64,000 nucleotides of DNA from Cichorium intybus (Eukaryota; Streptophyta; Magnoliopsida; Asterales; Asteraceae), in the NCBI GenBank assembly GCA_023525715.1, contig CM042013.1:79111494-79175493 (forward strand). Reading direction: 5' to 3'. Of the stretch, positions 21,618-32,089 are shown piece by piece (position 1 is the stretch's first letter; each line of letters begins with the position of its first letter). The notes below the pieces were generated by a model. The model was not told where the DNA came from. It did not search any database and saw nothing but the letters and a program-made list of their open reading frames with translations. The position numbers and the translations under genes were made by a program.

Positions 21618-22706
21618 TGACACGCCTAGGTCGTCGTGCGGTCAAAAATAAAGAGAAACCTAACACACACTAGCACAGTGGAAGTCAGGGTCGATCCGCA
21701 GGAGCTTCGTGGTTAGACCAGATGACAGATTACCAACTAGTAGTGTCACGCTACAGTCGGAGGACTTATAGTTTCTAAATACCCAAAGCAATGATCAAAC
21801 AAACCCAAGCCAAGCAAAGCTAAACAAACCTAGTTACTTTCTGAAATCAGAAGTGCATCTCTGAGTCAGAAGCAAACAAAGGCATCCAAAACATCCAAAT
21901 CAAACAAGGCATAAACTAACCAATAACTAAGGTTCTGACTGAACAGTTACTAGTTAAATTCAAGCCCTAAAACTAACCTATTTGGCTACTGAAATCAGCA
22001 AAGGAAAGCAGTTCCAAACAAGGTCACAATACATCCAAACACAATTCAAATACTCAGAAACCAAAACAAGCATAAAAACACCGAAAAACCAATATTGCTT
22101 ATAACCAAATGCTTCTCATTACTCAAACTCAATTCCAAACATCCAAGCAGTAACCAAATATTGCTAAAACAGAAACTAAAGCTCAATATCAGTGGGTGTC
22201 ACTCCTAAAGATACTAGCCAATGCTTAATACTAACTAACTAATTGAAAATAAAATCCAAAACATAAAAATACCAATTGAGAAGTTGCTGAAACGAAATCT
22301 TGGAGTCAAAGAGATTCAAGGTCGATTTTACACCCGGTCTTTGCTAGGGTTTTTGGCTGGAAATGCCTCTATTTATAGTTGCAATTTTCCCGCAGCCGCG
22401 CCATGCAGATGAAGAATCCGCGTCGCGCGTACTAATCTTTTCCCATTTCTTCGGCATTTGAATGTGTTACACCGCCTTAAGCCCGCGTCGCGTATTTAAG
22501 AACCCCGCGGCGCGCGTACTTATTCCTTGATTTTTCATTCTTTTCCAAACTTCTTCCTTTTGCACGCTTTTAGTCCCTGTTTTCATTCTCTTCTTCCAAA
22601 CAAGTCCTGGCACGAAAAGTGAGAGTACCAAGATATAACTGATATAATTTTATCAAGAACAGGGCTCAACATCGCCTAAAATACTTGATATCACTAGGCG
22701 TTGTCA
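21618..22706 (-). repeat. 5' LTR of A
   Basis: Partner of 16259-17347, same length. The TAGGT target duplication follows at 22707-22711. Confidence 0.95.
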
Positions 22707-23368
22707 TAGGTTTGCTTGGCTTCCAATCAGATTGCGAAACTTGATATAAGTCTGAAATCGGAAGGAAGTACTTGTTTGACCAGTGTAGTCATTAAAACGA
22801 GTATGGTTGGATATTTCAAAGTGACTGGGAAGGAGTTGGAAATCTCAAGAAAAATTAAATACTGGATCTTATGGGTAGAAATAACTTTGGTCTAGTATAT
22901 TTCATTAAGATCACAAAAAAATTAAGATTTCGCAATGTAATCCGTCAATGTCTAGTGGGTGATATGATTGTGGGGTTTCATTCGGAAAAGCGGTGAAAAC
23001 AATTCCGAAATCATTAACACAGTTGTTGTGTAACCATCAGTTTTCAGTGGTAATACTGATAACCTTCATGAGGGTTACAATTATATAGAAATGAGTAAGA
23101 TGGAGAATTGATATATTGGTTAAGAGAGGTTTGTGAGTCTCACAGCGCATCATGGTGATAATGAATAGCGATCTTTGACTAGAGTTTCGGAATCCGTATA
23201 TTGAAATTGGTTTATATTTCAATAATCATTGGATTTTACAAGTGGTACTAGAAAATATAGATAGAAAAATCCCATCAATTCATAGTTTCAGTCGGAGAAA
23301 AAAAAATAAAGTAAAATAAAAAAATAAGAAAATATTTTTGGATTTTAAAAATAAGAGAATAGACACGT
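22707..23368 (-). mobile_element. H spacer between insertions A and B
   Basis: Noncoding H sequence. It carries the second TAGGT at its left and the first CACGT at 23364-23368. Part of it (23100-23190) resembles the 3' region of E near 11280-11340, supporting its assignment to a Sirevirus. Confidence 0.75.
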
Positions 23369-24477
23369 TGACAACGCCTAGTGATATCAAGCATTTTAGG
23401 CATTGTTGATCCCTGTTCTTGATGAAATTATATCAGATATGTCTAGGTATTCTCACTTTTCGTGCCAGGACTTGTTTGGAGAAAAAGAATGGAAACAGGG
23501 ACTAAAAGCATGCAAAAGGAAGAAGTTTGGAAAATAATGAAAAATCAAGGAAACTCGTACGCGCGCCGCGGATCTATAATACGCGCGACACGGGCTTAAG
23601 GTGGTGTAACACATTCAAATGTCGAAGAAACGGGAAAAGATTAGTACACGCGTCGCGGATTCTTCATCTGCGCGGCGCGGCTGCGGGAAATTTGCAAATA
23701 TAAATAGATGCAATTTCAGCCGAAAACCCTAGAAAAGACCGGGTGTAAAATCGACCTTGAAGCTCTTTGACTCCAAGAATTCGTTCCAGCAACTTCTCAA
23801 TTGGTATTTTCATGTTTGGATTTTTATTTCATTTAGTTAGATATTTGTAAGCTTTAGTTTGTATCTTTGGGAGTGACAACCATTGATACCAAGCTTAGGT
23901 TTATGTTTTATTAGTATTTAGTTACTGTTTGGATGTTTGGAATGTGAATTTGGTTAATGAAAGCATTTGGTTACAATTAATCTTGGTTTATGAGTATTTT
24001 GGTGTTTTGGATGTGTGTTTGTGTTTGGATTATTTGAATTGTGTTTGGATATTGCTTTGGCCTTGTTTGGAACTGTTTTCCTTTGCTGAAATCAGTAGCC
24101 AATTTGGGTAGATTTGGGCATTGGACTTTAGCTAGTAACTGTTCAGTCAGAACCTTAGTTATTAGTTAGGTTATGCCTTGTTTGGTTTGGATACCTTTGT
24201 TTGCTTCTGATTCAGAGATGCACTTCTGATTTCAGAAAGTGACTAGGTTAGGTTGAGTTGAGCTTAGCTTATGCTTGGCTGTACTTTGTTTGGTTATTAT
24301 TTTTGGATAGTTAAGAATTCAGAAACGAGGTCCTCCGACTGTAGCGTGACACTACTAGTTGGTAATCTGTCATTTAGTCTAACCACGAAGCTCCTGCGGA
24401 TCGACCTTGACTACCACTGTACTAGTGTGTGTTTGGTTTTTCTTTATTTTTGAACGCACGACGACCTAGGCGTGTCA
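23369..24477 (+). repeat. 5' LTR of B
   Basis: Carries TATAAATAG near 23700-23710 with GC-rich words (ACGCGCGCCGCGG, ACGCGCGACACGG) in the 150 bp upstream. It ends CTAGGCGTGTCA. Confidence 0.95.
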
Positions 24478-24500
24478 AATTTTGGCGCCGTTGCCGGGGA
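24478..24500 (+). promoter_or_regulatory. Primer-binding site of B
   Basis: TTTTGGCGCCGTTGCCGGGG directly follows the 5' LTR. Confidence 0.92.
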
Positions 24501-24604
24501 GCTGTGAGCTTAGATTAAGTGATTAGTAGGAACTTGTTTCTTGTTTTGAAAATTTCATTTGGTTAGTTTTGTTTTTGATTTTTGTGGTCGTGTTGCACTA
24601 GTGC

Positions 24605-27600
24605 ATGCGTACCCGCAGGGGTAAGCAATTATCCCCATTGCATTTTGATTCTGAGATTGAGCGTACTGCGCGCAAAATCCGTGCCCGTAGGCGTTTAAAT
24701 ATCATGAATTTTAGTCATGTTAGTAGTAGTCCAGTAAGTGTTGCCCAGGAACCATCAGGTGAGGCGATGGGGGTGTTTTCTATTCCCCCACTGTTAGAGT
24801 TTCAGTTCGGGAGCTCGAGTGCTTCTGGTGGTGTAGTTTCAGCCCCTGCACCCATACCATCATGCACTCCACCATCTGTCCCACCATTTACACCCGCTTC
24901 ACAACCACAATCTACCAATCCATTTACCTCTGCAATGTCTTGGGGAGAGCCGACCCGTGATGGCACCCCAGTTTCTCGACAGCAGACACCAACCTCTCAA
25001 CCACAACACGTTCTTTTTAAACCTCAACCCACATTCCAACCTACACAACCGATACACTATCAACAACCTCCTCAGCCACAATACCATTATCCAGAGACAG
25101 AGGAGGGATATGACGAGGAAGACGAGGGATGGGTGCCACCAGCACCACAACCACAGTGGAACCGAGGTCGGGGACCTCCCAGAAGAGCACCACATTATCA
25201 ACAGCCACAAGGTCAGCGGGACTATAATGACCATCTTTATGGTAATCCCACTCAACCTTTACATTTCGCACAACTGAGACGGAAATCGGTTGCATCACAT
25301 TTCCAACCGCGGGAATATGATGATTCATCGCCAATTTATATTCCTGATAACATTGATTCGCAAGTAGAAATAAGACCTCAGTTATTAGGAATATTGCCAG
25401 AGTTTAGAGGGTATAAGCAAGACGATCCTTATAATCATCTATATGAGTTTTTAGCAATTGCTAATGATAATAACCCTAGGAACACCAATATAAACATTTT
25501 TAGACTTAGACTGTTTCCATTCACTCTTAAGGATAAGGCCAAATATTGGTTTACATCTTTGCCATCAAACACCATTACCACATGGGATCAGCTTAAGGCA
25601 AAGTTCCTTCAAGAATTTTATCCAGCAAGTAAGACAACTGAAATCAGAAGGGTCATTCAGGACTTCCAGTAAAAGCCAGGAGAGGCTTTCCATGAAGCCT
25701 TTGATAGGTTGAAAGAGTTGTTACGATCCTGCCCGCATCACGAAATTCTCAGGTGGCAGCTAGTTAAGTTATTTTTCAAAGGAGTCAGTGAGACGCATCA
25801 GGCCATGATAAATGCCTCATCAAGTGGGACATTTATGTGGCAGGACCCAGAGGAAGCTTGGCAGTTCTTGGAACAATTGAGCAATGGTTCCAAGGCAAAC
25901 TTTTCTACCAGGAAGACTGTAGGTACCGCAGCAGCAGTAGGAACCGACGCTGACTGGAAGAAGGAAGTGAAGAAGGAAATTAGTGAACTGAATAAGAAGT
26001 TTGACAGTCTCATGTCAACACTGCAGAATGGACCACAGAATCCATCGCAAGGAGGTTATGGAGGACCTAAGACTCAAGAGGTGAATCAAATTTATGGCCA
26101 GGGTCAAGGCCAGCATAATAATGGACGACCCTACAGGCCATATAACCAAGGACAGCAGCAGAATTTTAGGCAAAACAATTACCAGAGTCAATCGACCAAT
26201 CAGCCTAGAACACATCAGCCTACAAATAACAACAACCACAACGGAAATAGTAGCAATAACAACAACAGGGGGCCCAATAATGTTACCAACAACGCCCCGG
26301 GAACTCAAGAAGAGATGTTTGCTAAGATGTACAATATGGTCACTGCTACGCAACAACAATCTCAAGCAAATGCAAAAGCCATTGCAAACATGGAACGACA
26401 AATTGGACAAATGGCTGCGGATCAGCAAAAGAGAGACAGTGGAAAATTGCCAAGTGCTACAGAGGTCAACCCTACTCATAATCAGCGACCAGGAAAAGAG
26501 CAAGTTAACACTGTCGAATCTGGATGGCGAAAAGTCGCTTTGGAAGACTTGTTTGAAGTAGGAAGTGAAGTGAAACTGGGGGAAGAAGAGAAAGTTCTAG
26601 GAAGTGAGGAAGGTAAGGAAGAAGGAATTCCTGTTGAGAAGGAAACTCAACCAGAAATAGACAAAGAAGAGGAGCACTCGACGATAGCAGGAATGAAGCT
26701 GAAAAAGAAGAATAAGAAAGGGAAGAAGAAGCAGGAAGCACCCAAATCAATGGGGCCTTTAATGAACCAACCCTTGTGGGATGAGCTTAAGGATGCCCCT
26801 GAAGATACCAGAATTCTGCAAGAAATGTGTGAACAAAATGGGAAGAGTAAAGCACCCACACCAAAAACTGTGAGGTTGACTGTGAAAGCAAGTGAGGCGT
26901 TATTAGGAACACTGCCCAAAAAGGAAAAGGACCCTGGATCACCATTGATCACTACTACTGTAGGAGATGTGGACATTCGGAACACCTTGTTAGATTTGGG
27001 AGAAAGTGTCAATATCCTGCCAGGATACCTGTACGATAAGTACAAAAATGAAGAAATAGAGCCAGCAAAAGTTGTATTACAGCTGGCTGATCAATCAACA
27101 AAGGTATCTCGGGGAAGACTGATGAATGTCATAGTCAAAGTTGGGGACTTTTTCTATCCCGTGGATTTTCTGGTTATGGAATATGAAAGCCTGGACGATG
27201 CACCTGCACTCATCTTAGGATGCCCATTCTTAGCTACTGCTGGTTCGGTGATTGATTGCAAGACAGGAGATATGGACATTTTCTTTGGGACAAGGAAAAG
27301 AAGATTGAACATGTTTGGAAATCCTGTATCATTACCTTCAGAAGAAAATGGCAAACAAATGGACAGAAGGATACTAATGGAGCCTGGGATCAAGAGTAAG
27401 GAAAAGATTTGGACACGTACGGGAGAAGGAGGAAAAGAAGAGATTTTAAAAGAAACCAAGGACCACCCGTTATCCACTATCGAAAAGGAGCAGCTGCTGG
27501 ACATGATAGAAATGATGGAAGCAAGACACCAGCAGTATGAAAAGGAATCAAGAGAACGAGAGGAAAAAAAATTTAAGCTCCTGGAATCTCAGCAACAGTG

Positions 27601-27724
27601 GATTAGCAGTGTGAGCGATCGAATGACTCAACTCACATCTCTCATGTCAATGATGGCCAACAACTTCATGCCAGGATTCAAGCAGATGTCATCAAGGGTT
27701 CAAGAAGAAGAAGATTCGGCATAA
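24605..27724 (+). pseudogene. gag: gag-protease ORF of B, one in-frame stop
   Basis: A single frame of 1039 codons starts MRTRRGKQLSPLHFDSEIE and is broken only by TAA at 25670-25672. Residues ~65-190 are Pro/Gln-rich. Residues ~250-440 are a retrotransposon gag (capsid) domain with FRLRLFPFTLKDKAKYWF, TTWDQLKAKFLQEFYP and, after the stop, GEAFHEAFDRLKELLRSCPH. An Asn/Gln-rich linker and an acidic-basic linker follow. A protease domain begins near residue 790 with LLDLGESVNILP and a downstream ALILGCPFLATAG. The catalytic Asp is present, but the usual Ala after D-L-G is Glu. The ORF ends in a coiled-coil tail before any RT. It would form particles with help from a fuller Athila element. Confidence 0.85.
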
Positions 27725-27730
27725 AAATAG

Positions 27731-27789
27731 TACGTCTGGCTGAAGACGTTAAACTTAGCGCTTGTTGGGAGGCAACCCATCGTGTCATA
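27731..27789 (+). other. Conserved paired-hairpin motif after gag of B
   Basis: Stem 1 is ACGTCT (27732-27737) with AGACGT (27744-27749). Stem 2 is GTTG (27764-27767) with CAAC (27773-27776) around GGAGG. It begins a few bases after the gag stop and is shared with A (20236-20297). Confidence 0.6.
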
Positions 27790-27894
27790 AGTTAGGATCT
27801 ATATTTATTTTAATTAAGTATGAAAATACATCAATCTTTTTGCAGGTATTAGTGGTCTAAAATAAGTGTGGGGTCGTGTGAGAAGTTTTGAAAT

Positions 27895-28141
27895 TTTTGA
27901 AGACCGCGCCGTGGGTTTTTGAATTACGCGACGCGGGGTTGTAAACCAACCCGATGCGCAGGGGTTGATTTGGTGACACGCGCGACGCGCAAAGCGTAAA
28001 TCCGCGACGCAGGAATTGATCAGTCGGTTTCCTCGCTATATTAAGGTAAGCCGCGACTCAACCCAACCCCACACGACTCGGAGCTCTGATCGGCAAATTT
28101 CTCTCGTACTTTTTCTTGCTCATTTTGTTTCTACTACCAAG
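27895..28141 (+). promoter_or_regulatory. Putative internal promoter and leader of B ORF2
   Basis: CG-rich words occur at about 27902 (CCGCGCCGTGG), 27925 (ACGCGACGCGGG), 27977 (ACACGCGCGACGCGC) and 28002 (CCGCGACGC). TATATTAAGG follows at 28037-28046, and about 95 nt further on is a splice donor CCAAG|GTACAC. The same layout occurs in A. Function is inferred from the arrangement and its conservation. Confidence 0.5.
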
Positions 28142-28484
28142 GTACACTATTATAACTATCTATTAGTTGTTAAAACTAGTAATTAGGTGGCTAATTTTAG
28201 TGATTTGCCCAAAATAGTTCAAAACTTAGGATCGCCAATGCTAACTCATAGGGTGTTTGTTTTGCCAAATAGAGACACTAGATGAGTTAGTCAGCACTTA
28301 AGCTACCTTGTGGTATGATTAGATCGAGTTTTAGCAGGTTAAATTACGAATTTGATTCAGGGTTTTGCAAACAGCTGCTCGCCGCGACGCGCCTTGCTCT
28401 TGGGCGGCGCCGCGGTGCAGCAGGGAAGAAAAGGACTAACTTTGGAAAAAAAAAATTCTTTTGTGGCTATGTATCTTTTTGCAG
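28142..28484 (+). other. Predicted intron in the 5' UTR of B ORF2
   Basis: The 343-nt interval runs from GTACAC to CTTTTTGCAG and ends exactly before ATGATG of ORF2. It is homologous to the 341-nt interval in A. Confidence 0.6.
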
Positions 28485-29651
28485 ATGATGTTCAGATTAG
28501 AGCACGCTTTCCTCCAGTTCCCCGAGGGACTGGCTAGCTCCGCGGAGTACATTTCGCGAAGGGACGCGTTGACTAGTTGCCGGGTTCTCGAGGCGACGGT
28601 CATTGACAGGGATATACTGAGGGATGCGGGACTATGGGGTGCGATCGAGCCATTCTTACATCGCACCTGGACTCATGAGGATGCTTCATTTACTTGCCGT
28701 GGCTGGGATAGGATCATGGCCACGGACGAGGACGTGGTCTACACCGAGCTGCTGTTGGAGTTTCTCTCCACGATCCATTTCGCTCCTCGGGAGTCAGACC
28801 CACGATCCAGGATCATCCGATTTCGACTGGGAGGTGCACAGAGGGAGTGCAACCTCCGGGAGTTTGGAAGGAGAGTTGGGCTATACACTCTAGCGGACCT
28901 CCAGCATCGCCATTTCACGCAGTTCTTCGGGGCGTACATCCAGGGGCAGCCGGAGAGGCCCGGCAACATGGAGATTTGGACACCACTGTCCAACGTTATG
29001 TACGAGGCGGGGACCTCGAGGGAGAGCCACCTCCGTGACCCACTTCAGCGCCTCATGCACCGTATCGTCTCCACCTCCATCATGCAACGGGAGGGGGGCG
29101 AGAAGGTGTCCGGGGAGGACATGACATTCTTTTGGGCTCTCCTCGATCCGTCCCGATTCCTCCATCTTCCCTTTGCCCTCGCAGTTGCCCTCTCCACTCA
29201 CTCGAAGGGAGCCTCCACTAGCAGTCCATTGGCCCGGGGGTATTTCATTACCCGCCTGGCCCGTTCCTATGGGATCCTTACTACCTCTGTGGCAGCTTCT
29301 TTGACCGCGCTGCCTCCATCTCGCACGACAACACGCACTTTGGAGAGGATGCGGCTCATTCGAGCACCTACAGAGCCTCCCCAGGCACCCTAGCCCGCAT
29401 ATGCCCAGCTAGGCAGGAGACGCCGGAGACCAGAGCCAGCACCAGCAGCCCCGACAGAGCCACAGCCGCAGGAGGACCCAGCGGCCATGCACCGACTGGA
29501 GGCTAGAGTCACGAGGATCGAGGACCAGCTCGAGTGGATCGGGGAGGTACTTTTACAGATTGCATCAGCGCAGGGTCAGCGCCCCCGACCATACCTAGCT
29601 GGGGCCCACGATCACGAGGCTGGACCCTCCAGGCCACCTGGTAGTGATTGA
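28485..29651 (+). pseudogene. ORF2 of B (Athila ORF-1/env-like family), one stop
   Basis: A frame of 389 codons including the terminal stop starts ATGATG after the predicted acceptor and ends TGA at 29649-29651. One TAG at 29391-29393 interrupts it where A has CAG. Conserved blocks shared with A include EATVIDRDILRDAGLWGA, RIIRFRLGGA, MTFFWALLDPSRFLHLP and LARGYFITRL. The C-terminal part is Pro-rich, then has a short helix (MHRLEARVTRIEDQLEWIGE). No transmembrane segment is evident. In Athila-type elements a third ORF lies between pol and the 3' LTR. Here pol is missing, so ORF2 follows gag-protease directly. Confidence 0.75.
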
Positions 29652-30664
29652 TGTACTTTTTTTTCTTTCTTTCTTTTTATATTTTTAGGGATATATATGT
29701 ACAAAACTTATGACACCTCTATCTGTATATTTTGTTCATTTTTATATTTGTTATGTGTGCTTTTTAATTTGTTTGTTGAGTTATGCATGATATATCAAAT
29801 GGGAAGGAGTTGTCTCAGACAAGTGTGGGGTCACCGTGCCCCCTCCACTTGTCTCGACCACCGACATGTTCACTGTAGCGCTACAACTCCGGAATACGAA
29901 ATCAAGGATCCGTTTGTTCGCAATTATACCTGTGATATTGAGCACCAAGCAGTCTATCGTCCAAAAGGGGTAACTCTTTCTCCCTTGTTTTGAAATAATT
30001 TTTGTACAACGGGGACGTTGTACGGTTTTAAGTGTGGGATGTGGACGGTCGAAAGAGAAATTTTTTTAAAATTTTTGCAGAAATGATCAATTTTTCAATT
30101 TTTAGCAATATTTTTCAAAATTTTTAATAAATTGCAATTTTGAATTGAATGGTTTGTGATTGTGATAGCACTAGTATTTTTCAATAAATACTGTTTATTT
30201 ATGATCATGCTATTAGTTAGTCAAATAAGTTGAGTTTTAAGAGTTTAGAAGATTGAGCTGTTTTAGGATTGGAATTTAGGAAGGAAAAGTCAATCTGTGG
30301 CCTTTGTTGTTCGAGCCGGTAAGTCTAAAATGGGTGGGACTTATGCACCTTACCACCTAAGATCGTCTGGTCTGGGATGGTATTTCTGAAAGCTCGCTAC
30401 ACGGACAACATCGAAAGTCATGGACAATTCCTTAATAGCCTTTAGAATCTGAATGAGTACGTACACTTCATTGTGGACAGAAAATTTGTAATCAAGGGTT
30501 CTTTAGAAAGTCATGAATTCCGGAGAACAATTCAATTATGTTTTCGCAAACTATTCCACTCTAACTCAAAGAGCAATAAACTTTGAAACTGAACACAGTC
30601 AAAAATTATTTGATTCCTTATTATAATTTGTTAAAAACTTTCTTGCTTGGGGACAAGCAAGGCA
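29652..30664 (+). mobile_element. 3' noncoding region of B
   Basis: Homologous to 17364-18360 of A. It includes an imperfect GC-rich hairpin at 29816-29855 (AGACAAGTG paired with CACTTGTCT). It also has a perfect hairpin, CTTGCTTG-GGGA-CAAGCAAG (30642-30661), beside the PPT. Confidence 0.7.
29790..29993 (+). CDS. Small conserved ORF in B
   Basis: The part shared with A starts MGRSCLRQVWGHRAPSTCLD and ends GVTLSPLF. In B the frame is open back to 29697, adding a hydrophobic stretch (ICIFCSFLYLLCVLFNLFVE) that would be a membrane segment if translated. Whether A has this extension was not established. Unknown function; coding status is uncertain. Confidence 0.3.
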   Translation: MYQMGRSCLRQVWGHRAPSTCLDHRHVHCSATTPEYEIKDPFVRNYTCDIEHQAVYRPKGVTLSPLF

Positions 30665-30679
30665 CAAGTGTGGGGTGTT
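30665..30679 (+). promoter_or_regulatory. Polypurine tract of B
   Basis: AAGTGTGGGGTGTT lies directly before the 3' LTR start TGACAACGCC. Confidence 0.75.
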
Positions 30680-31790
30680 TGACAACGCCTGGTGATATCA
30701 AGCATTTTAGGCGTTGTTGATCCCTGTTCTTGATGAAATTATATCAGATATGTCTGGGTATTCTCACTTTTCGTGCCAGGACTTGTTTGGAGAAAAAGAA
30801 TGGAAACAGGGACTAAAATCTTGCAAAAGGAAGAAGTTTGGAAAATAATGAAAAATCAAGGAAACTGGTACGCGCGCCGCGGATCTATGATACGCGCGAC
30901 GCGGGCTTAAGGCGGTGTAACACATTCAAATGCCGAAGAAACGGAAAAAGATTAGTACACGCGCCGCGCATTCTTCATCTGCGGGGCGCGGCTGCGGGAA
31001 ATTTGCAAATATAAATAGATGCAATTTCAGCCGAAAACCCTAGCAAAGACCGGGTGTAAAATCGACCTTGAAGCTCTTTGACTCCAAGAATTCGTTCCAG
31101 CAACTTCTCAATTGGTATTTTCATGTTTTGGATTTTTATTTCATTTAGTTAGATATTTGTAAGCTTTAGTTTGTATCTTTGGGAGTGACAACCATTGATA
31201 CCAAGCTTAGGTTTATGTTTTATTAGTATTTAGTTACTGTTTGGATGTTTGGAATCTGAATTTGGTTAATGAAAGCATTTGGTTACAATTAATCTTGGTT
31301 TATGAGTATTTTGGTGTTTTGGATGTGTGTTTGTGTTTGGATTATTTGAATTGTGTTTGGATATTGCTTTGGCCTTGTTTTGGAACTATTTTCCTTTGCT
31401 GAAATCAATAGCCAATTAGGGTAGATTTGGGCATTAGACTTTAGCTAGTAACTGTTCAGTCAGAACCTTAGTTATTAGTTAGGTTATGCCTTGTTTGGTT
31501 TGGATACCTTTGTTTGCTTCTGATTCAGAGATGCACTTCTGATTTAAGAAAGTGACTAGGTTAGGTTGAGTTGAGCTTAGCTTATGCTTGGCTGGACTTT
31601 GTTTGGTTATTATTTTTGGATAGTTAAGCATTCAGAAACTAGGTCCTCCGACTGTAGCGTGACACTACTAGTTGGTAATCTGTCATTTAGTCTAACCACG
31701 AAGCTCCTGCGGATCGACCCTGACTACCACTGTACTAGTGTGTGTTAGGTTTTTCTTTATTTTTGACCGCACGACGACCTAGGCGTGTCA
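30680..31790 (+). repeat. 3' LTR of B
   Basis: Pairs with 23369-24477. CACGT follows at 31791-31795. Confidence 0.95.
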
Positions 31791-32018
31791 CACGTAATGG
31801 CATGAAATGATGAATAAGCCGTCGGTTGCTGTCGTAATGATCACCCATCATGAAGAATCCATTAATGCTCAGGCGGAAAGTATGGAAACGTCCAATCAAG
31901 TTATCCAATCAGCCATCTCTGCCCCAAAGAAGCGCAATTAAGGCTGTAAAAACTCATAATTACCGTAAAAAGTAAATTACTCGCCATAATTAGTAAGACA
32001 AATCGGTGTTTTTCTTGC
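31791..32018 (-). mobile_element. H spacer right of B
   Basis: Noncoding H sequence from the second CACGT copy up to the TATA box of the antisense gene. Nothing else is recognised. Confidence 0.7.
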
Positions 32019-32089
32019 CTATAAAAGGAGCGATCGTTAGATGCAAAAACATATACCAGAAAAAGACAGTTAGAGAGAAGAACAAAACA
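32019..32089 (+). promoter_or_regulatory. TATA box and leader of the Agenet-type gene
   Basis: CCTATAAAAGGAGC has its TATA at 32020-32028 and is followed by a 60-nt A-rich leader and ATG at 32090. It drives away from H's own direction of transcription. Confidence 0.55.

Larger units (their letters stand above)
16259..22706 (-). mobile_element. Athila-like non-autonomous element A
   Basis: Two 1089-bp LTRs (TGACAACGCC...GGCGTGTCA in element orientation) are flanked by TAGGT on both sides. The PBS TTTGGCGCCGTTGCCGGGGA is the one used by Athila/Tat gypsy elements. Inside are an acidic ORF1 in place of gag, ORF2 preceded by an intron, and a 3' noncoding region ending in a PPT. RT, RNase H and integrase are absent. 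The LTRs differ at roughly 25-30 sites by eye. Confidence 0.9.
23369..31790 (+). mobile_element. Athila-like non-autonomous element B
   Basis: LTRs of 1109 and 1111 bp (TGACAACGCC...GGCGTGTCA) are flanked by CACGT (23364-23368 and 31791-31795). Internally there are the Athila-type PBS, a gag-protease ORF, the paired-hairpin motif, an internal promoter and intron, ORF2, a small conserved ORF, a hairpin and the PPT. RT, RNase H and integrase are missing. B stands head-to-head with A, with 662 bp of H between their 5' LTRs. LTRs differ at roughly 30 sites by eye. Confidence 0.92.

Noticed and set aside
31791..32089. Separate element inserted around the Agenet-like gene
   Set aside because: No terminal repeats, PBS or target duplication were found around it apart from those of B, so I treat it as part of H.
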